5,855 bases of DNA from Oxalobacteraceae bacterium (lineage in GTDB: Bacteria > Pseudomonadota > Gammaproteobacteria > Burkholderiales > Burkholderiaceae_D), in assembly GCA_027485535.1 (NCBI GenBank), contig JAIXQV010000070.1, positions 1-5,855 on the forward strand, read 5' to 3'. A program made the position numbers and the translations under genes. Position 1 is the first letter of the stretch. The number at the start of each line of letters is the position of its first letter. A model generated the notes under the pieces. The model was not told where the DNA came from. It did not search any database and was given only the letters and a program-made list of their open reading frames with translations. This document shows positions 1 through 4,692 of the stretch, in pieces.

Positions 1-240
1 GAGCAATATCGACAACTCGTTCGTCAATTTTTCTTTAACCGCTTCTCTCGCTTCATTCCTTCGTCGTTCTGGCGCGCCCGCATCAAAAAAGTCGACGACT
101 CCATAAATCATTCTCTCTAGAGCGTTGGCCTCTCGTACATCGCCTGACCAACTAACGACAAGTTGGATATCTTCTTCTTGCGATGAATCTCTAATTAGCT
201 CTGCCGCCTGAATCGAGGTTTGTGATGTTATTCGGTTCAT
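1..240 (-). CDS. hypothetical protein, N-terminal part (runs off left edge)
   Basis: An open frame reads leftward from ATG at 240-238 for 80 codons to the window edge without a stop, so only the N-terminus is visible. The protein starts MNRITSQTSIQ and is hydrophilic. It has an acidic stretch near residues 18-24 (DSSQEED) and a charged, probably helical region with an RRR cluster near residue 58. I see no signal peptide, membrane segment or recognisable domain. No clear Shine-Dalgarno sequence precedes the ATG. The frame stays open upstream to a stop at 307-309, so a TTG start at 276 is a less likely alternative. GC is about 46% by my count, lower than psd or leuA, which suggests accessory or recently acquired DNA. 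It is divergent from psd. That it is coding is inferred from the long open frame and plausible composition. The function is unknown. Confidence 0.55.
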   Translation of the reverse strand, partial: MNRITSQTSIQAAELIRDSSQEEDIQLVVSWSGDVREANALERMIYGVVDFFDAGAPERRRNEAREAVKEKLTNELSILL

Positions 241-312
241 TGATTGATAAGTGAAATGATCTTTTGGTCTAAGCAAAATCCAGTGCCATAGGAAGTCGAT
301 AAAGGTTTATCC

Positions 313-414
313 CGAGTTACTGGACATCAGCGGATTAACTGCTTCACCGCATCGCGGGTCGGTACCGCCTAAAGCTCTGGCGCTTGCTGCCGGACCGAGC
401 CTTCCAGTAACTCG
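313..414. repeat. 12-bp perfect inverted repeat, 78-nt spacer
   Basis: CGAGTTACTGGA at 313-324 is the exact reverse complement of TCCAGTAACTCG at 403-414. If two bases (CC) are skipped in the left arm, the match extends outward to a preceding TATC. The arms enclose 78 bases that include the palindrome CGGTACCG at 360-367. This could be the end pair of a very small mobile or relic element, or chance. No target-site duplication flanks it that I can see. Confidence 0.4.
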
Positions 415-632
415 ATAGTGCCGTTGTCATCCGTCACCAACCCCATCTGGTTGCGCTCAGCGCCCACATCGAGAGTGCTGCGTCCACCTTTGGGTGCTCG
501 GGTAGAGGTTTCATCCGCAGGCACTTTCTGGAATGGAAATTCTTTGCCTATGTGTAGCGATAAACGGACGGATGTTCCTAAATTCGCACCCGTTCGCCCA
601 ATTCCGGGCACAAGCAACACAAATTCCGTCAT
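369..632 (-). CDS. doubtful small hypothetical ORF
   Basis: A minus-strand frame runs from ATG at 632-630 (or GTG at 644) to TAG at 371-369, giving 87 residues from the ATG. The N-terminus is mildly hydrophobic (MTEFVLLVPGIG) and the C-terminal half is hydrophilic and ordinary in composition, with segments such as VTDDNGTIELLEG. Neither start has a Shine-Dalgarno sequence, codon use in the first half is mixed, and I recognise no family. The codons for TIELLE coincide with the right arm of the 12-bp inverted repeat. After the TAG the same frame continues open for 13 codons to the next stop, so a decayed longer gene is possible. It may equally be non-coding. Confidence 0.22.
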   Translation of the reverse strand: MTEFVLLVPGIGRTGANLGTSVRLSLHIGKEFPFQKVPADETSTRAPKGGRSTLDVGAERNQMGLVTDDNGTIELLEGSVRQQAPEL

Positions 633-652
633 CGCAAGCCACACGCTACAAT
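624..652 (+). promoter_or_regulatory. weak candidate promoter for psd-pssA
   Basis: TACAAT at 647-652 is a good -10 match. The hexamer 17 bases upstream, TTCCGT at 624-629, is a poor -35. It is the best sigma70-like site I see in the 100 bases before psd and would give a leader of about 70 nt. Inference only. An activator, or transcription from further upstream, could replace it. Confidence 0.25.
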
Positions 653-731
653 GTCGGACTTTTCAAAAAGTTTCAGTTCAGAAATCGGGCCCGCCAGCGG
701 TGGCCTGTAACAATGACCTGCAGGAGTTTCA

Positions 732-1370
732 TTGAATTCTTATCCCCATCCGATCATTGCCCGCGAGGGCTGGCCTTTTCTCTTGCTCGCCATCGTAGCG
801 GCGGCGGTTGCCACTGCTTTACTCGGTGCCTGGTCCTGGCCGTTCTGGCTGATCGCGCTGTTCGTGCTGCAGTTTTTCCGCGATCCGCCGCGCATGGTTC
901 CGCAGCAGGCAAATGCGGTGCTGTCGCCGGCCGATGGCCGTATTGTGGTGGTTGAGAAGGCGCACGACCCTTACGCCGGCCGCGAGGCGCTGAAGATCAG
1001 TGTGTTCATGAATGTTTTTAATGTGCATTCGAACCGCTCGCCGGTCGACGGCACCATCACCAAGGTTGAGTATTTCCCCGGCAAGTTTGTGAATGCTGAT
1101 CTTGATAAAGCCTCGACAGAGAACGAACGCAATGCTGTCGTCGTCTCAGCGGATAGTGGTGCGGTGGTGACGTTCGTACAGGTGGCTGGTCTGATCGCGC
1201 GCCGCATTCTTTGCTACGTTGCGGTGGGTGATCGTCTTGCACGTGGGCAGCGCTACGGCTTTATCCGTTTCGGTTCGCGTGTGGATGTGTATCTGCCGCT
1301 GAGTGCGCGTCCTAATGTGGCAGTCGGCGACAAGGTGTGGGCGACCGAGACCGTTCTGGCCGAGCTGTGA
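732..1370 (+). CDS. psd: phosphatidylserine decarboxylase proenzyme, short form
   Basis: Decarboxylates phosphatidylserine to phosphatidylethanolamine at the inner membrane. The 212-residue protein is the short (Psd-A-like) type, smaller than the roughly 320-residue E. coli enzyme. Residues 14-48 form hydrophobic membrane segments (GWPFLLLAIVAAAVATALLG, then WPFWLIALFVLQFF). The SPADGR motif at 65-70 carries the conserved Asp68, and VHSNRSPVDG at 98-107 carries His99. The FGSRVD motif at 180-185 holds the Gly181-Ser182 self-cleavage site, where Ser182 becomes the pyruvoyl cofactor of the small alpha chain. The start is TTG: AGGAG at 722-726 lies five bases upstream, and no ATG occurs near the conserved N-terminus. 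The stop is 15 bases before pssA, so the two are very likely cotranscribed and act in consecutive steps. Confidence 0.96.
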   Translation: MNSYPHPIIAREGWPFLLLAIVAAAVATALLGAWSWPFWLIALFVLQFFRDPPRMVPQQANAVLSPADGRIVVVEKAHDPYAGREALKISVFMNVFNVHSNRSPVDGTITKVEYFPGKFVNADLDKASTENERNAVVVSADSGAVVTFVQVAGLIARRILCYVAVGDRLARGQRYGFIRFGSRVDVYLPLSARPNVAVGDKVWATETVLAEL

Positions 1371-1385
1371 TTTAAGCGAGGCGGC

Positions 1386-2267
1386 ATGCGCATCTTCAAC
1401 CCCCGTAAACAGAAGCTGAAGGCAGCATCAGCCAAGCCAGGCTTGGCGAAGCCGTTTCGGCTGAATCGCCTCGCATCGCGCCGCGTGAATGACGAAGGCG
1501 AACCAGCCGTTGGTCGTTTGCGTAGTCGTGGCATTTACCTGTTGCCTAACGCCTTCACGACGGCTGCATTATTCTGCGGTTTTTATGCCATTGTTATGGC
1601 GATGAATAGCCAGTTCTACAACGCCGCAGTAGCGATTTTTGCGGCGATGGTGCTGGATGCCACCGATGGTCGCGTGGCTCGTCTGACCAATACCCAAAGC
1701 GAGTTCGGTGCGCAGTACGACAGTTTGTCGGACATGGTCTCCTTTGGTGCCGCACCTGCACTGATCGTCTATGAATGGGCGCTACGCGGTATGGGTAAGT
1801 TGGGGTGGCTGGCAGCGTTTGTGTACTGCGCCGGTGCCGCGTTACGACTAGCACGGTTCAACACCAATATTACCGTGGTCGATAAGCGTTTCTTTCAGGG
1901 TCTGCCAAGTCCTGCAGCGGCCGCGCTGGTGGCGGGCTTCATCTGGTTGATGGACGACCTGCGGATTGGCGGCGCAGACTTCAGCTGGCTGGCTTGGATC
2001 ATTACGGTCTATGCCGGCCTGACGATGGTCACCAATGCGCCGTTTTACAGTTTCAAGGACGTCAACTTCAAGAAGTCGGTCCCGTTTATTGCGATCTTTT
2101 TGATCGTGCTGATTTTTGTGGCGGTCTCGAGCGACCCGCCGAAGGTGCTGTTCGGACTGTTCGTGGTGTACGGCTTATCTGGTTATGCGGTGGCGCTCTG
2201 GTTCTGGGCCAAGGGGAATCCGGTCAGTCTGGTGCAGACCAGCTCCGAGCCGGGTGACGAGAAATAG
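1386..2267 (+). CDS. pssA: CDP-diacylglycerol–serine O-phosphatidyltransferase (phosphatidylserine synthase, type II)
   Basis: Transfers the phosphatidyl group from CDP-diacylglycerol to L-serine, making phosphatidylserine, the substrate of the neighbouring Psd. The CDP-alcohol phosphatidyltransferase signature is complete at residues 91-116: Asp91, Asp94-Gly95, Ala98-Arg99, Gly108, Asp112 and Asp116 at the exact family spacing. Several hydrophobic segments cover about 55-90, 118-130, 140-155, 176-190, 200-218, 232-248 and 254-275, as expected of this integral membrane family rather than the unrelated peripheral E. coli type. The first 48 residues are a basic, proline-containing extension before the conserved GIYLLPNAFTTAALFCGF. 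No alternative ATG lies between 1386 and the core. GAGG at 1378-1381 precedes the ATG by four bases. A 17-nt palindrome lies inside the extension (1431-1447). Length is 293 residues. Confidence 0.96.
   Translation: MRIFNPRKQKLKAASAKPGLAKPFRLNRLASRRVNDEGEPAVGRLRSRGIYLLPNAFTTAALFCGFYAIVMAMNSQFYNAAVAIFAAMVLDATDGRVARLTNTQSEFGAQYDSLSDMVSFGAAPALIVYEWALRGMGKLGWLAAFVYCAGAALRLARFNTNITVVDKRFFQGLPSPAAAALVAGFIWLMDDLRIGGADFSWLAWIITVYAGLTMVTNAPFYSFKDVNFKKSVPFIAIFLIVLIFVAVSSDPPKVLFGLFVVYGLSGYAVALWFWAKGNPVSLVQTSSEPGDEK
1431..1447. repeat. 17-nt perfect palindrome in the pssA 5' coding region
   Basis: GCCAAGCC-A-GGCTTGGC is a perfect 8-bp inverted repeat around one central base, starting 45 bases into pssA. 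As RNA it could form a 7-bp stem with a three-base loop. It encodes part of the non-conserved basic extension (AKPGLA), so the protein does not obviously force the sequence. It could be an operator-like DNA site, an mRNA hairpin affecting pssA expression, or chance. Confidence 0.4.
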
Positions 2268-2291
2268 CGCGGCCGGCTATCGGCGCGATAG
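2264..2291. repeat. overlapping inverted repeats after pssA
   Basis: CTATCG-GCG-CGATAG at 2277-2291 is a perfect 6-bp inverted repeat. The overlapping ATAGC (2264-2268, covering the pssA stop) can instead pair with GCTAT (2276-2280), so the two hairpins exclude each other. No T-tract follows (GAAATCTC), so this is not a normal intrinsic terminator. It ends 11 bases before the leuA -35 box, so an operator or mRNA 3'-end structure is possible. Confidence 0.35.
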
Positions 2292-2302
2292 AAATCTCGT
2301 GG

Positions 2303-2331
2303 TTGCACTTTGCGGCATTCCCCCGTATTCT
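2303..2331 (+). promoter_or_regulatory. sigma70-type promoter of the leuA leader
   Basis: TTGCAC (2303-2308) and TATTCT (2326-2331) are separated by exactly 17 bases and each matches consensus at four of six positions. Transcription would start near 2337-2339, at or within two bases of the leader-peptide ATG at 2339. The mRNA is therefore predicted to be leaderless or to have at most a couple of untranslated bases. The promoter would give leuA transcription separate from psd-pssA. Confidence 0.6.
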
Positions 2332-2338
2332 TGCCCAC

Positions 2339-2419
2339 ATGTTAAGCGCAACCCGTCAGCCCCTGTTGCTTTCTCTTGGCAGCCCGTCCGGCCTGCTACT
2401 GCTGTACCTACTGCGCTAA
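2339..2419 (+). CDS. leucine-rich leader peptide upstream of leuA (leuL-like)
   Basis: A 26-codon ORF, ATG at 2339 to TAA at 2417, starts MLSATRQPLLLSLGS and ends SGLLLLYLLR. Eleven of 26 residues are leucine, and six of the seven residues at 19-25 are leucine. Leucine codons are mixed (CTG five, CTA two, CTT two, TTA one, TTG one), so several tRNAs would be sensed. Such control-codon clusters are the hallmark of attenuation leaders of leucine genes, as in enterobacterial leuL, although this peptide is not similar in sequence. There is no Shine-Dalgarno sequence. The promoter -10 ends seven bases before the ATG, so leaderless translation is likely. The stop codon sits in a hairpin loop (2411-2426), and leuA starts 111 bases after the stop. 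The regulatory role is inferred. Low leucyl-tRNA would stall ribosomes at codons 19-25 and change folding downstream. Confidence 0.72.
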   Translation: MLSATRQPLLLSLGSPSGLLLLYLLR

Positions 2420-2426
2420 GGCGCAG
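2411..2426 (+). promoter_or_regulatory. leader hairpin with the stop codon in its loop
   Basis: CTGCGC-TAAG-GCGCAG is a perfect 6-bp stem with a four-base loop that contains the TAA stop of the leader peptide. The 5' arm covers the last leucine and arginine codons. A ribosome stalled on the upstream leucine codons or paused at the stop would prevent its formation. It is well placed to be the ribosome-sensitive element of the leuA leader. Confidence 0.5.
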
Positions 2427-2456
2427 ACACTCTCTTACCCCCAACCTGAGCTTTGC

Positions 2457-2485
2457 CCGGCCCGCGCAACAAATGCGAGGGCAGG
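2457..2485 (+). promoter_or_regulatory. second leuA leader stem, no U-tract
   Basis: A stem forms from 2457-2468 with 2474-2485: CC/GG, a G·A mismatch, GCCC/GGGC, a second G·A mismatch, then CGCA/TGCG closing the loop ACAAA. It is followed by CGAAAATATGCC, not a U-run, so it is unlikely to be an intrinsic terminator on its own. Its 3' side, GGCAGGC at 2480-2486, can instead pair with GCCTGCT at 2391-2397, which overlaps the leucine codons (7 bp including one G·U). These alternative pairings are what a leader switch needs. No folding energies were computed. Confidence 0.35.
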
Positions 2486-2530
2486 CGAAAATATGCCTAA
2501 CCCACTGATTCAATATCCCGGGAGCCCAAG

Positions 2531-4075
2531 ATGCCCGATTCGAACAAACTGATTATTTTTGATACCACCTTGCGCGATGGCGAGCAGTCGCCTGGCGCGT
2601 CAATGACACGTGAGGAGAAAATCCGTATTGCGCGTCAGTTGGAGCGTCTCAAGGTCGACGTCATCGAAGCCGGCTTCGCGGCTTCGTCACCCGGTGACTT
2701 TGAGGCGATCAAGACGATCGCGGGCATCGTCAAGGAATCGGTCGTCTGCTCGCTGTCGCGGGCGAATGACCGCGATATCGCGCGCGCTGCCGAGGCGCTC
2801 GAGCCCGCAGCAAGAAAGCGTATCCACACCTTCATCGCGACCTCACCGCTGCATATGGAAAAGAAGCTGCGTATGACGCCCGACCAGGTGTATGAGCAGG
2901 CGAAACTTGCGGTGCGGTATGCGCGCCAGTTCACCGATGATGTTGAGTTTTCGACTGAGGACGGCAGCCGTTCCGAAGTCGATTTCATGTGCCGCGTGAT
3001 TGAGGCGGTCATCAAGGAGGGCGCAACCACCATCAACATCCCAGATACCGTTGGCTTCGGTGTGCCGGAGCTGTACGGTGAAATGATCCGCACCCTGCGC
3101 GAGCGCATCCCGAACTCGGACAAGGCAGTTTGGTCGGTGCACTGCCATAACGACCTCGGTATGGCCGTTGCCAACTCGCTGGCCGGTGTCATGATCGGCG
3201 GTGCCCGCCAAGTCGAATGCACCATCAACGGACTGGGTGAGCGCGCAGGCAACACCGCGCTAGAAGAGATCGTGATGGCGGTGCGCACTCGTCGCCCTTA
3301 CTTCAATCTCGATTGCGCCATCGATACCACGCAAATCGTGCCAACCTCGAAACTGGTGTCGCAAATCACAGGTTTCGCGGTGCAGCCGAACAAGGCGGTG
3401 GTAGGCGCTAATGCATTTGCGCATGCATCTGGTATTCACCAAGACGGCATCCTCAAGGCGCGTGATACCTACGAGATTATGCGTGCTGAAGACGTGGGCT
3501 GGAGCGCGAACAAGATTGTGCTTGGCAAGCTCTCCGGTCGTAATGCATTCAAGCAGCGTCTTGAAGAGCTCGGCATCGCGCTGGATTCAGAAGCCGAAGT
3601 CAACGCCGCTTTTGCACGTTTCAAAGAGCTGGCTGATCGAAAGTCCGAGATCTTCGATGAAGACATCATGGCGCTGGTCTCCGACGAGCAGAGCTCGCAT
3701 GACCAGGAGTTCTATCAGTTCGTGTCCTTGTCGCAGCATTCAGAAACCGGCGAGAAGCCCAGCGCCAAGGTGGTGTTCGCCGCTGACGGCAAAGAGGTGA
3801 AGTGCGAGGGGGAGGGCAATGGTCCGGTCGACGCCATCGTTAACGCGATTGAGTCCCATACCGCCAGTGGCGCCGAGCTGCTGCTGTTCTCCGTCAATGC
3901 GATTACCACCGGCACGCAGTCGCAGGGTGAGGTGACCATGCGGCTATCGAAAAGCGGCCGGATTGTGAACGGTGTTGGCGCTGATCTGGATATCGTGGTG
4001 GCCTCGGCCAAGGCCTACCTGGCGGCATTAAATAAATTGCAATCCAAGAACGAGAAGCTCAACCCGCAGCTATAA
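2531..4075 (+). CDS. leuA: 2-isopropylmalate synthase
   Basis: Condenses acetyl-CoA with 2-ketoisovalerate to 2-isopropylmalate in the cytosol, the committed step of leucine synthesis. The 514-residue protein has the usual length of the LeuA type 1 group. The TIM-barrel starts with FDTTLRDGEQSPGAS (residues 10-24), including the catalytic Arg15 and metal ligand Asp16. Further metal ligands are His204 and His206 in SVHCHNDLG and Asn241 in GLGERAGN. The linker motif SGIHQDG is at 300-306. The C-terminal third (about 390-500) matches the LeuA regulatory domain that binds leucine for feedback inhibition, with GNGPVDA at 429-435. GGGAG at 2520-2524 lies six bases before the ATG. Upstream are its own promoter and a leucine-rich leader peptide, so control probably acts on both synthesis and activity. 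No frameshift or missing key residue is seen. Confidence 0.98.
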   Translation: MPDSNKLIIFDTTLRDGEQSPGASMTREEKIRIARQLERLKVDVIEAGFAASSPGDFEAIKTIAGIVKESVVCSLSRANDRDIARAAEALEPAARKRIHTFIATSPLHMEKKLRMTPDQVYEQAKLAVRYARQFTDDVEFSTEDGSRSEVDFMCRVIEAVIKEGATTINIPDTVGFGVPELYGEMIRTLRERIPNSDKAVWSVHCHNDLGMAVANSLAGVMIGGARQVECTINGLGERAGNTALEEIVMAVRTRRPYFNLDCAIDTTQIVPTSKLVSQITGFAVQPNKAVVGANAFAHASGIHQDGILKARDTYEIMRAEDVGWSANKIVLGKLSGRNAFKQRLEELGIALDSEAEVNAAFARFKELADRKSEIFDEDIMALVSDEQSSHDQEFYQFVSLSQHSETGEKPSAKVVFAADGKEVKCEGEGNGPVDAIVNAIESHTASGAELLLFSVNAITTGTQSQGEVTMRLSKSGRIVNGVGADLDIVVASAKAYLAALNKLQSKNEKLNPQL

Positions 4076-4125
4076 GCCCGGAGGTGGTATTGGTGGGTTG
4101 TGCCGGGATGTCGGATTCGAGGGCA

Positions 4126-4156
4126 ATTTCGGCTATAATGCCGGCTTGGCCGAAAT
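4126..4156. repeat. 8-bp inverted repeat flanking the rpsO -10 box
   Basis: ATTTCGGC at 4126-4133 is the exact reverse complement of GCCGAAAT at 4149-4156. The 15-base spacer begins with the perfect -10 hexamer TATAAT. The right arm would lie at about +3 to +11 of the transcript, so the repeat as a whole cannot fold in the mRNA. A DNA-level role, such as an operator for a dimeric regulator, would be the natural reading if it is functional. Confidence 0.35.
4134..4139 (+). promoter_or_regulatory. rpsO promoter -10 box
   Basis: TATAAT is a perfect -10 hexamer 95 bases before the rpsO ATG. The -35 at 17-base spacing would be TCGGAT (4111-4116), a weak match, and no extended -10 TG is present. 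Transcription would start near 4146 and give a leader of about 80 nt. This makes rpsO independent of leuA, although no clear intrinsic terminator separates the two genes. Confidence 0.6.
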
Positions 4157-4228
4157 CGGTCATGTTATCAATGTTGTCACGGTTTCAGGGGTTGCGACTC
4201 CGAAATCCGCATGTGAAAGGTATTCATC

Positions 4229-4498
4229 ATGGCAGTTACCAAAGAAGGTAAAGCAGCGGTTATCGCTGCGAATGCTCGGGGTCAAAACGACACCGGGTCT
4301 CCCGAGGTGCAGGTTGCGTTACTGACTGCACGCATCAACGAACTGAATGGCCATTTTAAGGCCCACGCCAAGGATCATCATTCGCGTCGTGGTCTGATCA
4401 TGATGGTCAATCGTCGTAAGAGCTTGCTAGCTTATTTGAAGCGCAAGGACACGGATCGTTACCGTGCCCTGATCGAAAAACTGGGTCTGCGCAAGTAA
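4229..4498 (+). CDS. rpsO: 30S ribosomal protein S15
   Basis: Primary 16S rRNA-binding protein of the small subunit platform, which binds the central domain and helps nucleate S6/S18 assembly. The 89 residues are the standard bacterial length. The family signature is visible: DTGSPEVQVALLTARINEL at residues 21-39, the HAKDHHSRRGL region at 46-56 with the rRNA-binding His-His-Ser, and MMVNRRKSLLAYLKRKD at 58-74, ending in LGLRK. GAAAGG at 4215-4220 lies eight bases before the ATG. It is followed by a strong terminator and then pnp, the arrangement widely conserved in proteobacteria. In E. coli S15 represses its own translation through its leader. Whether this leader does so cannot be read from the sequence. 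Confidence 0.99.
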   Translation: MAVTKEGKAAVIAANARGQNDTGSPEVQVALLTARINELNGHFKAHAKDHHSRRGLIMMVNRRKSLLAYLKRKDTDRYRALIEKLGLRK

Positions 4499-4524
4499 GC
4501 CATTGCACCAGCGATTTATCCGCG

Positions 4525-4566
4525 AATGCCTGTATCAGCCAACTGATGCGGGCATTTTGCGTTTTT
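4525..4566 (+). terminator. intrinsic terminator after rpsO
   Basis: AATGCCTGTATCAG (4525-4538) pairs with CTGATGCGGGCATT (4543-4556) as an uninterrupted 14-bp stem including two G·U pairs, closed by the loop CCAA. TTTT ends at 4558 and a further TTTTT follows at 4562-4566 after GCG. The stem starts 27 bases after the rpsO stop. It should end most rpsO transcripts and protect their 3' ends while allowing some readthrough into pnp. Confidence 0.85.
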
Positions 4567-4692
4567 GAAGCCTGCTTGATTTTGCAGGTACGGTAACCAG
4601 AAAGTTGTGCGATGGGCTGGCAATGCCCGTCGGTGGTGAGGTGAACGACAGCGCCTGAAACTCTGTCGGCAAAAAATGAAAGGATGGACCCA
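4567..4692 (+). promoter_or_regulatory. structured 5' leader of pnp
   Basis: Three local stems precede pnp: CCTGC/GCAGG (4571-4575/4584-4588), GATGGGC/GCCCGTC (4611-4617/4625-4631, one G·U, seven-base loop) and CGACAG/CTGTCG (4646-4651/4663-4668). In E. coli the pnp leader forms a double strand that RNase III cuts and PNPase then degrades, which gives autoregulation. These stems are shorter, so a similar mechanism here is only inference. The ribosome binding site AAAGGA (4679-4684) lies just after the last stem. I see no convincing separate promoter. Confidence 0.4.

Larger units (their letters stand above)
241..731. other. gene-poor stretch between divergent genes
   Basis: About 490 bases separate the start of the minus-strand gene from psd. 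I find no RNA gene and no recognisable coding sequence. The left end (241-300) is AT-rich, about 37% GC by my count. It contains a small palindrome, GATAAA-GG-TTTATC at 298-311, and a 12-bp inverted repeat at 313-324/403-414. The middle holds one doubtful minus-strand ORF (369-632) and overlapping plus-strand frames that start without ribosome binding sites. In many Burkholderiales ilvC ends shortly before psd, and no trace of an ilvC C-terminus is visible here. I infer a rearrangement or insertion boundary, or a lineage-specific spacer. Confidence 0.6.

Noticed and set aside
418..735. Plus-strand 105-codon ORF before psd
   Set aside because: No Shine-Dalgarno sequence, odd composition, overlap with the start of psd in another frame, and no resemblance to a known family.
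2493..2552. Second small ORF (19 codons) overlapping the leuA start, with AGG seven bases upstream
   Set aside because: Weak ribosome binding site, no leucine enrichment, and it lacks any support beyond being open. It could matter for translational coupling, but the sequence alone does not support it.
2635..3288. 217-codon minus-strand ORF opposite leuA
   Set aside because: It lies wholly inside leuA, whose motifs are unambiguous, and has no ribosome binding site or recognisable domain. It is a typical antisense shadow of a gene with biased codon use.
3411..3430. Repeated ATGCAT hexamers in leuA
   Set aside because: They arise from the Ala-His codons of the conserved NAFAHASG segment, so protein constraint explains them.
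4077..4107. CCCGG/CCGGG repeat after leuA as a terminator
   Set aside because: Only five base pairs, with a 21-base loop and no T-tract afterwards.
4080..4251. GGAGG at 4080-4084 followed by an open frame (TTG at 4090 to TAA at 4251) that crosses the rpsO promoter and start
   Set aside because: The Shine-Dalgarno match is good, but the frame is 53 codons, starts at TTG, runs through the rpsO promoter and leader and ends out of frame inside rpsO. This is more likely chance.
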